From NCBI RefSeq assembly GCF_008580665.1, contig NZ_BKDJ01000014.1, positions 25,259 to 89,258 on the forward strand: a stretch of 64,000 nucleotides of DNA. The letters run 5' to 3'. Positions within the stretch are counted from its first letter, which is position 1; every line of letters starts with the position of its first letter. The position numbers and the translations under genes are program-made. The notes under the pieces were generated by a model that had not been told where the DNA came from, did not search any database, and saw only the letters and a program-made list of their open reading frames with translations. Shown piece after piece: positions 55,901 through 64,000 of the stretch. The DNA comes from Zafaria cholistanensis (GTDB lineage Bacteria > Actinomycetota > Actinomycetes > Actinomycetales > Micrococcaceae).

Positions 55901-57382
55901 GTGCCGATGATCGAGCAGCACCCGATCGAAACGCAGCAGGAAACACCGGCGGAACCGACCGCCGCAAGCACCAAGTTCGACTTCGTCGTGGTGGCCAACC
56001 GGCTGCCCATCGACCGGGTCCAGGACGCCCACGGCGAACCGGAGTGGCGGCGCTCCCCCGGCGGCCTGGTGACCGCGCTGGCCCCAGTGATGGCCACCGC
56101 GGACGGCGCGTGGGTGGGCTGGCACGGTGCCGCCGACGAGCAGCTGGGCGAGTTCAGCCACTCGGACATGCACCTGGTCCCGGTGCCGCTTTCCGCCGAG
56201 GACGTGGAGCTGTACTACGAGGGCTTTTCCAACTCCACCCTCTGGCCGCTCTACCACGACGTGATCGTGTCCCCCGAGTTCCACCGCAACTGGTGGGACC
56301 GCTACGAGGAGATCAACCGCCGCTTCGCGGAGGCGGCGGCGAGGACCGCGGCCCCCGGCGCCACCGTCTGGGTGCAGGACTACCAGCTGCAGCTGGTCCC
56401 GCTGATGCTCCGGGAAGCCCGCCCGGACCTGCGCATTGGTTTCTTCAACCACATCCCCTTCCCGCCGCTGGAGATCTTTGCCCAGCTGCCGTGGCGCCGC
56501 CAGGTTCTGGAGGGCCTGCTCGGTGCGGACCTGGTGGGCTTCCAGCGCCAGAGCGACGCCAACAACTTCATGCGCTGCGTGCGCCGCTACCTCGGCTACA
56601 CCGTCAAGGCCCAGCACGTGCAGGTGCAGGATGCCGGCGGGGCCCCGCAGCGGACGTGCCGGGCCGAGGCACACCCCATTTCCATCGAATCCCGCGAACT
56701 GGCCCGGCTGGCCACGGACCCGGAGATCCGGGCCCGGGCCGCGGAGATCCGCGCGGAACTGGGCAACCCGGAAGTCGTCCTGCTCGGCGTGGACCGGCTG
56801 GACTACACCAAGGGCATCCTGCACCGCATCAAAGCCTTCGGCGAGTTGCTCGAGGACGGCAAGCTGGCCGTGGGCCAGGCCTGCCTGGTCCAGGTGGCCA
56901 GTCCCAGCCGCGAGCGCGTGGAAAGCTACGCCCAGCTGCGCGAGGAGGTGGAGGGTGCGGTGGGACGGATTAATGGCGAGTTCGACACCATGGCCCACAC
57001 CGCGGTGCGCTACCTGCACCATTCCTACCCGCTGCGCGAAATGGTGGCCCTCTACCTGGCCGCCGACGTCATGCTGGTCACCGCCCTGCGCGACGGCATG
57101 AACCTGGTCGCCAAGGAGTTCACCGCCACCCACACGGACAACCGCGGCATGCTGGTGCTGAGCGAGTTCGCCGGTGCCGCCGACCAGCTGCGCCACGCGG
57201 TCCTGGTCAACCCGCACGACATCGACGGCCTGAAGTCCGCGATCATGGAGGCCATCAACATGCCCTCCGCCGAAGCGATGCGCCGGATGCGCATCATGCG
57301 GCGCCAGATCGCGACCAACGACGTCGCCCGCTGGTCGCGCACCTTCCTCGAATCGCTCGCGACCAGCCACGGGAGGGGCTGA
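55901..57382 (+). CDS. otsA: Trehalose-6-phosphate synthase
   Basis: This 493-residue GT20 enzyme makes trehalose-6-phosphate from UDP-glucose (or another NDP-glucose) and glucose-6-phosphate. It has VVVANRLPI, the acceptor-site segment SPGGLVTAL, GVDRLDYTKGI and DGMNLVAKEF with the nucleotide-sugar-binding residues. GTG 55901 was chosen because AAAGGAGG lies 6 nt upstream; the ATG at 55907 would be too far. otsB follows after 2 nt. Confidence 0.96.
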   Translation: MPMIEQHPIETQQETPAEPTAASTKFDFVVVANRLPIDRVQDAHGEPEWRRSPGGLVTALAPVMATADGAWVGWHGAADEQLGEFSHSDMHLVPVPLSAEDVELYYEGFSNSTLWPLYHDVIVSPEFHRNWWDRYEEINRRFAEAAARTAAPGATVWVQDYQLQLVPLMLREARPDLRIGFFNHIPFPPLEIFAQLPWRRQVLEGLLGADLVGFQRQSDANNFMRCVRRYLGYTVKAQHVQVQDAGGAPQRTCRAEAHPISIESRELARLATDPEIRARAAEIRAELGNPEVVLLGVDRLDYTKGILHRIKAFGELLEDGKLAVGQACLVQVASPSRERVESYAQLREEVEGAVGRINGEFDTMAHTAVRYLHHSYPLREMVALYLAADVMLVTALRDGMNLVAKEFTATHTDNRGMLVLSEFAGAADQLRHAVLVNPHDIDGLKSAIMEAINMPSAEAMRRMRIMRRQIATNDVARWSRTFLESLATSHGRG

Positions 57383-57384
57383 GC

Positions 57385-58164
57385 ATGCCGTCCACGGACG
57401 CCGCACTGCAGGACGCCATCGAGGAGCTGGCCGACGTGCCCCTGCTGCTGGTGGCGATGGACTTCGACGGCACCATGTCCCCGCTGGTGCCCCGCCCCGA
57501 GGACGCCCGCCCGCTGCCGGCAGCCGCCGCCGCGCTGGAGGCCCTCGCGGAACTGCCGGGAACGACGACGGCGATCCTCTCCGGGCGGGACCTGGCCAGC
57601 CTGCGCCGGGTCGCCTCCCCCGGCCCCAATACGCTGCTGGTGGGCAGCCACGGCGCCGAGCGCTGGGCCCCGGAACAGTTCCACGCCGATGGTTCCGACG
57701 TCGTGCTGGACGACCGCCAGCTCAGGCTGCTGGAAACGGTCCGCAACCGCCTCGCCGCCGTGGCCGCGGCCTGCCCCGGCGCCGCGCTGGAAGCCAAGCC
57801 CGCCGGCGTGGTGCTCCACGTGCGCGAGGCGGCCCCGGCCGCCTGGGGCCCGACGCTGGCCGCCGGCCGCGCCGGGCTTGAGGACCTGGAAGGCGTCACG
57901 CTCAAGGACGGCAAGGCCGTCCTTGAGGCGTCCGTGGTGCGTGCGGACAAGGGCTCAGGACTGGAATGGCTGCGTGGGGTCGTCGATGCCTCCGCGGTGC
58001 TCTTCGCCGGGGACGACCTGACCGACGAGGAGGCCTTTGCCCGGCTGCAGCCCGGGGACATTGGCGTGAAGGTGGGGCCGGGTCCCACCCGCGCCCGGTA
58101 CCGGCTGGACGGGCCGGGCGCGGTCCCGGGCCTTCTCCGGGCGGTCCTGGACGTGCGAGCATGA
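57385..58164 (+). CDS. otsB: Trehalose-6-phosphate phosphatase
   Basis: This 259-residue HAD phosphatase removes phosphate from trehalose-6-phosphate to give trehalose, an osmolyte and reserve sugar. Motif I is MDFDGTMSPL (D26 and D28), motif II is ILSGRD and motif IV is FAGDDLTDEEAF. The start is 2 nt after otsA, so the two are translated from one transcript. The cytoplasmic pathway is complete with otsA. Confidence 0.95.
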   Translation: MPSTDAALQDAIEELADVPLLLVAMDFDGTMSPLVPRPEDARPLPAAAAALEALAELPGTTTAILSGRDLASLRRVASPGPNTLLVGSHGAERWAPEQFHADGSDVVLDDRQLRLLETVRNRLAAVAAACPGAALEAKPAGVVLHVREAAPAAWGPTLAAGRAGLEDLEGVTLKDGKAVLEASVVRADKGSGLEWLRGVVDASAVLFAGDDLTDEEAFARLQPGDIGVKVGPGPTRARYRLDGPGAVPGLLRAVLDVRA

Positions 58165-58226
58165 GCTGACCCCACCCGCCACGGACCGCCGGGCACGCTC
58201 GCGCCCGGGAAGGGAGCGCAGCTCCG

Positions 58227-59576
58227 ATGGCCCGCCACGACGCGTTCTGGCTCGATGAACCCACCGACTACGCCCAACACGGCAAGCTCCCCCGCCACAT
58301 TCCGGCGGGCCCGGGGCCAGCGGTTCCGGGCCCGCTGAGCATCACGGCGGCCACGCTGGATCCGGGACTGCTGGACCTGCCGTGGCACGTCGCGCTGGAG
58401 GACTGGCTGGCCCGGAACCTGGCCGCTCTCCCCCGCGGCCTGTCCCGGCACACCGTGCGCTTCGCCCGGCTTGGAAGCGCGGTCATCGCCGTGAAGGAAA
58501 CCACCGGGCACGCCGCCCGCCACGAGTACCACATGCTGCGCAAGCTGCGCCGGCTGGACGCTCCCTGCGTGGAGCCGCTCGCGGTGGTCACCGGCCGCAC
58601 CGACGCCGGCGGCAGCCCGCTGGCTCCGGCCCTGGTGACCCGGCACCTGAAGTACTCGCTGCCCTACCGTGCCCTGTTCTCCCAGAAACTGCGCCGGGAC
58701 ACCCTCACGCGGCTCATCGACGCGCAGGCCCTCCTGCTGGTGCGCCTGCACCTGGTGGGCTTCTACTGGGGCGACGTTTCCCTCTCCAACACGCTCTTCC
58801 GCCGCGACGCCGAGGCCTTCGCCGCCTACCTGGTGGACGCCGAGACCGGGGAACTGTACCCGGAGCTTTCCACCGGGCAGCGCGAATACGACCTGGAGAT
58901 CGGCCGGGTGAACATCGCCGGCGAACTGATGGACCTCGTGGAGGCGGGCCTGATCGAGGACACAGTGGACCCGGTGGCTACCAGCGAGCAGATCGTGGAC
59001 GCCTACCGCGGGCTGTGGGCGGAGCTGACCCGGACGGACAAGCTGGACGCCGGCGAGCGCTGGCGCATCGATGAGCGCATCCGCCGGCTCAACGGCCTGG
59101 GCTTCGACGTCGAGGAGATCTCGCTGCTTGCCACCCCGGACGGCACGCAGCTGGTTCTCCAGCCCAAAGTGGTCGACGCCGGGCACCACCAGCGCCGGCT
59201 GCTCCGGCTGGCCGGGCTGGATGTGGAGGAGCGCCAGGCCCGGCGGCTGCTCAACGACATCGACGCCTTCCGGGCCCGCCGCTACCCGGAGGCGGACGAG
59301 GACCTCGCCGCGGCCCTTTGGGTGGAGGAGACGTTCCGGCGGATCACCCAGGCCATTCCGCAGGAGCTGCGCGGGAAGCTGGAGCCGGCGCAGATCGTGC
59401 ATGAGGTCCTGGAACACCGCTGGTACATCTCCGAGCGGCGGGGGGCGAACGTGCCGCTGGCGGAGACGGTGGAATCCTACGTGGAAGGCGTCCTGCGCCA
59501 CCGCCGCGACGAGGCCGCCATCGTGCTGGATCCGGCGGCCCCCGCCGGGGTCACGGACCCGCCAGATCGGGGTTGA
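58227..59576 (+). CDS. DUF4032 protein (kinase-like)
   Basis: This 449-residue protein has the DUF4032 pattern: IAVKETTGHAARHEYHMLRK with a lysine and glutamate as in protein kinases, and GFYWGDVSLSNTLFRRDAEA with a catalytic-loop-like Asp and Asn. The second half (about 245-420) holds a domain specific to this family. It is likely a sugar or lipopolysaccharide-type kinase, and nearby trehalose genes suggest sugar phosphorylation; the substrate is not proven. Its last 26 bp overlap the end of the GH13 gene on the other strand. Confidence 0.8.
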   Translation: MARHDAFWLDEPTDYAQHGKLPRHIPAGPGPAVPGPLSITAATLDPGLLDLPWHVALEDWLARNLAALPRGLSRHTVRFARLGSAVIAVKETTGHAARHEYHMLRKLRRLDAPCVEPLAVVTGRTDAGGSPLAPALVTRHLKYSLPYRALFSQKLRRDTLTRLIDAQALLLVRLHLVGFYWGDVSLSNTLFRRDAEAFAAYLVDAETGELYPELSTGQREYDLEIGRVNIAGELMDLVEAGLIEDTVDPVATSEQIVDAYRGLWAELTRTDKLDAGERWRIDERIRRLNGLGFDVEEISLLATPDGTQLVLQPKVVDAGHHQRRLLRLAGLDVEERQARRLLNDIDAFRARRYPEADEDLAAALWVEETFRRITQAIPQELRGKLEPAQIVHEVLEHRWYISERRGANVPLAETVESYVEGVLRHRRDEAAIVLDPAAPAGVTDPPDRG

Positions 59577-61554
59577 GCGGGGCCGTCCCCGGCTCCGGCC
59601 GGGCCGCGGACCCCCGGCCCGCCACCGGGAAGGAGACGCCGGGGAGGGAAAAGAGGGCCGCCGACGGCCCGGTCCCCTCCAGCACGACGACGGCGCTGTC
59701 CGCACCGGCGCTGTCCGCACCGGCGCTGTCCGCACCGGCGCTGTCCCCACCCCCGCGGCGTTCCGCCGTGATGCTCCCGCCCACGAGGGCCAGCGGCTGC
59801 GGGGTTCCGCCGACCAAATCCAGGGGCAGTTCCAGTCCGTTGAACGGGGCGCGGGAGGCAACCGCCAGCACGGACCCGGCCGGGTGCTCGCGCACGAAGG
59901 CCAGCACGTCGCCCTCGGCGTGCAGCCAGCGGATGCCGCCCTCCATCAGGGCCGGGTGGGTGCGGCGGAGCCGGGCGAGTTCCGCGTAGAGCGGGCGGAG
60001 GTCGGCCAGCACGCGCGAGGGGTCGTCCCACGGCATCGGGGTGCGCGAGTCTTCCCCGTTCCAGCCCTCCAGCCCAAACTCATCCCCCATGAACACCAGC
60101 GGGATTCCGGGCAGGGCGAACTGCAGGACCACCCCCACGGGCTGCCCGCCGGGAACCATGGCATAGGCGGCCCGCCCGGTGTCATGGGTGTTGATCGCGT
60201 TCAGGTTGGCCCGGCGCACCGCCCAGGTGAACCCGGCGGCGAAGTCCAGGTGGGTGGCCAGGAAGTCCTCGGCCTCGATCCGGTTGGGGCCCTGCTGCGG
60301 CAGGCCGTAGAAGTCCACCGGCCGGCGTCCGGGTTCGGGGTCGCGGGCCAGCCACTGCCACAGCGGACGGGTGAAGTTGGTGTAGGTCATCGCGCCCTGC
60401 CAGAAACCGTTCTGGAAGTCCGGTGCGGCGTCGGAGGTGGACTCGGCCAGCAGCATGGCTTCGGGCTTCACCTGGCGCAGCCGTTCCCGGAGCAGCGCTG
60501 CGATCTCCTGGTTGAGGTCGTCGGCGCCCATCCGCCCGGTCATGTTGCCCACGTCGATGCGCCAGCCGTCCAGGTTGAACGGCGGCTTGAGCCAGCGCAC
60601 GGCCATCGAATCGTCGTCGAGGATGAAACGGCGGCGCAGCGCCTGCGAGTTCCAGTTGAACTTGGGCAGCGACTTGACGCCCAGCCAGGCCACGTACTTC
60701 GTGTTGTCCTCGGAGAAGTAGTAGTACTCCGACTCGGGAGCCTCCGGATGGCCGTAGGCGTTGCGGAACCATTCGTGGGCGTCGCCCGAATGGTTGGTGG
60801 TCAGGTCCCCGATGACCTGCAGCCCGCGGGCGTGCGCCGCCTCGATCAGCGAGATGAACGCGGCGTCCCCGCCCAGCAGCTCATCGACGTGGCTGAACGT
60901 GGAGGCGTCGTAGCGGTGGTTGGAACGGGCCGGGAACATCGGGGTCAGGTAGACGACGGACGCGCCGAGCGCGACGATGTGGTCCAGCTTTTCCTCGACG
61001 CCGCGCAGGTCGCCCCCGTAGAACTGGAAAGGGGTCTCCGGCCCGCGGCCGATCACCGGGGTGGTGTCCCATTCGCAGGGGATCGCCCAGTCCGGCAGCT
61101 CGCGCCCCTCCGCCTGGGCAGAGCGCGCGAACCGGTCCGGGAAGATCTGGTACATCACTGAACGGGGCACCCAGTCCGGGGCCGGGCCGGCGATGCCGAT
61201 CCTGAAGTCCGCCGCGTCGGGGACATCCCGGGCGGAGATCCCGCGCGCGTTCACCCAGCGGTAGGTCCGCCGCGCGGCATTGTCCTCCGCGGCCACTTCC
61301 AGGAACCAGCGGTACTTCTGCACGGGATTGACCATAGTCAGCCCCGCCTCCCACCACTCCCAGCCGGCGGCGCCCTCCAGCCGTACGGCGGCGTCGTAGT
61401 GCGGCTCCCCGTCCCGCACGCTGCGCAGCCACACGCCGGTCACGGTGCCGAAGCCGGCCAGGACCCGCAGCCGCACCTTCACCGTGTCCCGCAGGCGGGG
61501 GTTCGGCGGCTCCACATACAGGCTGGAACCGTCGTGGTGCGGGTGCATGATCAT
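59551..61554 (-). CDS. GH13-family alpha-glucosidase/neopullulanase-like enzyme
   Basis: This 667-residue amylase-family enzyme has an N-terminal beta domain (about 1-120), the catalytic barrel and a C-terminal beta domain. Catalytic segments: VVYLTPMFPA, GWRIDVGNM (nucleophile Asp), MLLAESTSD (acid Glu) and NAINTHDTGR (transition-state Asp). It has no signal peptide, so it should act on maltodextrins in the cytoplasm. ATG 61554 is 2 nt after GGGGAGAG; the ATG at 61548 may be the true start. The C-terminus carries an AGADS repeat. It converges with the trehalose/DUF4032 genes. Confidence 0.9.
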   Translation of the reverse strand: MIMHPHHDGSSLYVEPPNPRLRDTVKVRLRVLAGFGTVTGVWLRSVRDGEPHYDAAVRLEGAAGWEWWEAGLTMVNPVQKYRWFLEVAAEDNAARRTYRWVNARGISARDVPDAADFRIGIAGPAPDWVPRSVMYQIFPDRFARSAQAEGRELPDWAIPCEWDTTPVIGRGPETPFQFYGGDLRGVEEKLDHIVALGASVVYLTPMFPARSNHRYDASTFSHVDELLGGDAAFISLIEAAHARGLQVIGDLTTNHSGDAHEWFRNAYGHPEAPESEYYYFSEDNTKYVAWLGVKSLPKFNWNSQALRRRFILDDDSMAVRWLKPPFNLDGWRIDVGNMTGRMGADDLNQEIAALLRERLRQVKPEAMLLAESTSDAAPDFQNGFWQGAMTYTNFTRPLWQWLARDPEPGRRPVDFYGLPQQGPNRIEAEDFLATHLDFAAGFTWAVRRANLNAINTHDTGRAAYAMVPGGQPVGVVLQFALPGIPLVFMGDEFGLEGWNGEDSRTPMPWDDPSRVLADLRPLYAELARLRRTHPALMEGGIRWLHAEGDVLAFVREHPAGSVLAVASRAPFNGLELPLDLVGGTPQPLALVGGSITAERRGGGDSAGADSAGADSAGADSAVVVLEGTGPSAALFSLPGVSFPVAGRGSAARPEPGTAPLNPDLAGP
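59695..59746. repeat. 15-bp tandem repeat inside the GH13 gene
   Basis: GCTGTCCGCACCGGC is repeated three times plus a partial copy. The frame reads it as four SAGAD/GADSA-type pentapeptides near the C-terminus, probably a flexible linker. Copy number is likely to vary among strains. Confidence 0.85.
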
Positions 61555-61744
61555 GGCTCTCCCCTGGATCTGGTGGGTTTGTCAGGGCGAGCCTATCCCC
61601 GCCGGAGCCCCGAACCGGCGACGATGTCCCCGTCCGGCCCGTGGCGCCCCACGCCCGGCCCGCAGAGGCGCCCCTCCAGGGCGTGGCCCGAAAGAAGGCC
61701 CGGCTTGCGCTAAGACCTGAGATGGAAGAAGGCCTGACAAGGAA

Positions 61745-61778
61745 GAAGGCCCCCGATCCTGGCGGATCGGAGGCCTTC
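61745..61778 (-). terminator. Hairpin terminator after tRNA-Pro
   Basis: GAAGGCC/GGCCTTC and CCGATCC/GGATCGG stack into one stem with a 1-nt bulge on each side and a TGGC loop. It is 3 bp from the CCA-encoding end of tRNA-Pro. Confidence 0.8.
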
Positions 61779-61780
61779 AG

Positions 61781-61857
<77 letters not shown>

Positions 61858-61927
61858 GTGCATCACTGCGGAACAAGACTTTACCGGGGATTCATGGATT
61901 CACCTAATCGGGGCCAACCTTTGTGTC

Positions 61928-63295
61928 CTAGATCGCCTTTTCCGGGTTGAGGATGCCGTTCGGATCAAAGACGGCCTTGATTTGGTGCTGCAGTTCCCGC
62001 ACCTCCGGCTGCTGTTCCCAGCCCAGCCAGCGCAGCTTGTACTGGCCGACGCCGTGCTCGCCGGTGATGGTCCCGCCGGCATCCAGCGCCGCCCGGACCG
62101 ATTCGTCCAGCGCGGCGTCCAGCCGGCCCAGGCCAGCTTCGCCCTCGCGCGGGTCCAGCCAGAAGGTCGGGTGCAGGTTGCCGTCCCCGGCGTGCGCGAC
62201 GATCCGCAGCCGGACACGCTGGCGCTCGGCGATCCGTTCCAGGGTGTGCATGTAGGGAACCATCCGGGACCGGGGCACCGCCACGTCCTCCCCCACCCGG
62301 TAGGCGTCGTCCTGGCCGTCTCCCCGGCTGGAACGGCGCATCTCGATCAGGAGTTCCGCCTCGCCGTCGTCCTCCGGCCCCATTTGGGCGCCCAGGCCGG
62401 CCAGCGCCTGGCGGACCAGCGCCTCCTCGATCCGGGCCCCGTGGCCATCCAGGCGCACCAGCAGCAGGGCTCCCCCGCGTGCGCGCAGGTTGCTGCCGTG
62501 GATGGCGTCAATGACCTCCATGGTCCCGGAATCGAGCAGTTCCATGATGGCCGGCTGGACCCGGGCCCGGGCGATCGCCATGACGCCGGCTGCCGCCGTG
62601 GCGATGTCCGGGAAGACGGCGGCCACCGACCGCAGTTCCGGGCTGAGGTAGCGCAGCCGCACGGTGGCTGAGACGACGATGCCCAGGGTGCCCTCCGAAC
62701 CGACGAACAGCCCGGTGAGGTCGTAGCCGGCAACCCCCTTGAACGTGTCGCGGCCGACGCGGATCAGGCGCCCGTCGGCAAGGACCACTTCCAGTGCCAG
62801 CACGGAGTCGCGCGTCACCCCGTACTTGGCGCAGCGCAGGCCGCCGGCATTCGTGGCTACGTTGCCCCCGATCGTGGCCTGCCGGAAGCTGGCCGGGTCC
62901 GGCGCGTACATCAGGCCGTAGGGTTCGACGGCGGCGTTCAGGTCCGCGTTCACGACGCCGGGCTCCACAACGGCCACCTCGTCCTCCACCCGGATCGCCA
63001 GGATGCGGTTCATCCGCTCCAGGGAGAGCACGATGCAGCCCTTGACCGCGTGGGCGGCGCCGGAGACCCCGGTGCCGGCACCGCGGGCAATCACCGGCAC
63101 GCGGTGCATGTTGGCGATGCGCAGGGTCGCCTGCACGTCCTCCACGCTTTCGGCGAAGACAACCGCGTGGGGCACCTGGGGGTCCACGACGTGCGCGTTG
63201 TCGCGACTGTAGGCGGCACAGGTGGCCTCATCGGTGGCGACGCGGCCAACGGCTGCGGACAGATCGTCAAGGAAGGGCGAAACGAGGGTGGGCAT
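61928..63295 (-). CDS. FAD-linked oxidase (GlcD/D-lactate dehydrogenase type)
   Basis: This 455-residue flavoenzyme has the FAD-binding PCMH motifs PVIARGAGTGVSGAAHAVKG and ASFRQATIGGNVATNAGGL, and a C-terminal region with RIVAHAGDGNLHPTF (catalytic His) and TITGEHGVGQYK. It oxidises 2-hydroxy acids such as glycolate or D-lactate; the substrate is not fixed by sequence. The ATG at 63295 was chosen because AAAGG precedes it and the fold begins right after. It is 50 nt downstream of the SRPBCC gene on the same strand. Confidence 0.92.
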   Translation of the reverse strand: MPTLVSPFLDDLSAAVGRVATDEATCAAYSRDNAHVVDPQVPHAVVFAESVEDVQATLRIANMHRVPVIARGAGTGVSGAAHAVKGCIVLSLERMNRILAIRVEDEVAVVEPGVVNADLNAAVEPYGLMYAPDPASFRQATIGGNVATNAGGLRCAKYGVTRDSVLALEVVLADGRLIRVGRDTFKGVAGYDLTGLFVGSEGTLGIVVSATVRLRYLSPELRSVAAVFPDIATAAAGVMAIARARVQPAIMELLDSGTMEVIDAIHGSNLRARGGALLLVRLDGHGARIEEALVRQALAGLGAQMGPEDDGEAELLIEMRRSSRGDGQDDAYRVGEDVAVPRSRMVPYMHTLERIAERQRVRLRIVAHAGDGNLHPTFWLDPREGEAGLGRLDAALDESVRAALDAGGTITGEHGVGQYKLRWLGWEQQPEVRELQHQIKAVFDPNGILNPEKAI

Positions 63296-63345
63296 GCGGA
63301 CCTTTCGGAGGGTAAGCGGATGGCTGGCTCGCGGCCGGGAGCGGA

Positions 63346-63831
63346 CTATTTGCCGCCCATGAAGCGGGCGTAGTAGCCCAGGATTTCGTCCCAGTTCCCG
63401 TACCGGGCCCGCTGTTCGAGGCCGGCCTCGCCGGGAGCCCACCCGTCATGCGTCAGCGTGACCCTGGTTCCCGTGCCGTGCTCCTCGAAAGCGATCACCA
63501 CGCGTGTGGGCGGGTGCTGGTCCATCAGCATCGTGAAGGAAAGTTCGATCAGCTCGGGGTGCTTGACCTGCACCACGCGGGCCCACTGGTACCGGCGGCC
63601 GTCCTCGGCCTCTTCGTACAGGCCGTCGGGGCCGAAAGCAGGATGCGTGCCGGACCCGAAGGCCGAATACTTGCCGCCGGGCCACCAAAGGTGGATGTAC
63701 TCGGTCATTCCCTCAAACGCCTGGTCCGCGGTCACGGGCACCATGACGGAGGAAACCAGGGGCTCGGTCACGTCCGCGGCGGTGCCCTTCGGGCCCGGGG
63801 GAGGCGACGCATGGGAAAAAAGTCCGTCCAT
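63346..63831 (-). CDS. SRPBCC (AHSA1-like) protein
   Basis: This 161-residue protein has the SRPBCC pattern: VPVTADQAFEGMTEYIHLWW at the start, the strand-rich middle (GRRYQWARVVQVKHPELIEL) and TRVTLTHDGWAPGE with the terminal helix. Proteins of this type bind lipids or hydrophobic ligands. Its ATG is preceded by a weak site. It may be co-transcribed with the downstream FAD oxidase. Confidence 0.85.
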   Translation of the reverse strand: MDGLFSHASPPPGPKGTAADVTEPLVSSVMVPVTADQAFEGMTEYIHLWWPGGKYSAFGSGTHPAFGPDGLYEEAEDGRRYQWARVVQVKHPELIELSFTMLMDQHPPTRVVIAFEEHGTGTRVTLTHDGWAPGEAGLEQRARYGNWDEILGYYARFMGGK

Positions 63832-63889
63832 GGGTTAACCGTACCGCCCGGCCGGGCGGGGTGGGGTGGGTTGGGGGGTGTTAAAGGGG

Positions 63890-63921
63890 GGAAGCCCCCG
63901 ACGGTGTGGTCGGGGGCTTCC
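63890..63921 (-). terminator. Terminator of the rRNA operon
   Basis: GGAAGCCCCCGAC and GTCGGGGGCTTCC form a 13-bp perfect stem around a 6-nt loop, 8 bp after the 5S rRNA 3' end, followed by a CCCCCCTTTAA stretch on the minus strand. It ends the rRNA transcript. Confidence 0.9.
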
Positions 63922-63929
63922 GTAATGGT

Positions 63930-64000
63930 TGTCCGGCGGTGTCCTACTCTCCCACACCCTCCCGGGTGCAGTACCATCGGCGCTGTGGGTCTTAGCTTCC
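63930..64000 (-). rRNA. 5S rRNA, partial (3' end)
   Basis: The minus strand reads GGTACTGCACCCGGGAGGGT, then GGAGAGTAGGACACCGCCGG and ACA, the conserved 3' half of bacterial 5S rRNA. The 5' half and the rest of the rRNA operon lie beyond the window edge. Confidence 0.92.

Overview
The window reads as chromosomal DNA of a high-GC Gram-positive actinobacterium, most likely a member of the Micrococcales (Arthrobacter/Micrococcaceae-like). The signs are consistently high GC, frequent GTG starts, a WXG100 protein, a DUF3263 and LytR_C pair, a groL gene without groES behind two CIRCE operators, and DUF4032 next to a trehalose (otsAB) and GH13 cluster. The genus cannot be fixed from sequence reading alone. 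No product was checked against a database; every name rests on motifs and remembered family patterns.

Region 1 (about 0-20.3 kb) is ordinary core genome. It holds a two-component system, a WXG100 protein, a DUF4031-HD protein, groL with CIRCE sites, an envelope LytR_C protein, uracil-DNA glycosylase, a ThrE-type exporter, a luciferase-like monooxygenase, tRNA-Val, TspO and PepSY membrane proteins, an MFS transporter, thiC behind a TPP riboswitch, and an M20 peptidase. Region 2 (about 20.3-25.1 kb) is a catabolic unit: a divergent LacI repressor, a clear promoter and palindromic operator, a DHDPS/NAL-type aldolase, and an Nramp-like transporter that lacks the usual metal-binding residues.

Region 3 (about 25.2-45.5 kb) is accessory DNA. 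It has many orphan, frameshifted and truncated genes, long gene-free stretches, and a damaged small serine recombinase at 42.6 kb. A 42-bp element with the inverted repeat TGTCTTGCA/TGCAAGACA, or parts of it, recurs at 25.29, 26.07, 37.69, 42.44 and 42.51-42.58 kb. It divides the region into modules: (i) one 4-TM gene; (ii) a broken hipB with hipA, a molybdopterin oxidoreductase without Fe-S cysteines plus a helical partner, frameshifted HPP and channel genes, a hydrolase/channel/membrane-protein operon, a cysteine-rich Csp-like protein and a HAD enzyme; (iii) a cluster of unrecognised small genes. I think this site-punctuated layout is the most unusual thing in the window.

Region 4 (about 45.5-52 kb) is a substrate-uptake locus: an AraC-type regulator, a sugar-type ABC importer (lipoprotein, double ATPase, permease) and an aldehyde dehydrogenase. 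Region 5 (about 52.8-64 kb) returns to core genes: a DUF2254 membrane protein, tRNA-Thr, a DsbA-like protein, otsA-otsB-DUF4032 converging on a GH13 glucosidase, tRNA-Pro, a GlcD-like FAD oxidase, an SRPBCC protein, and the 3' end of an rRNA operon (partial 5S rRNA on the minus strand, cut by the window edge).
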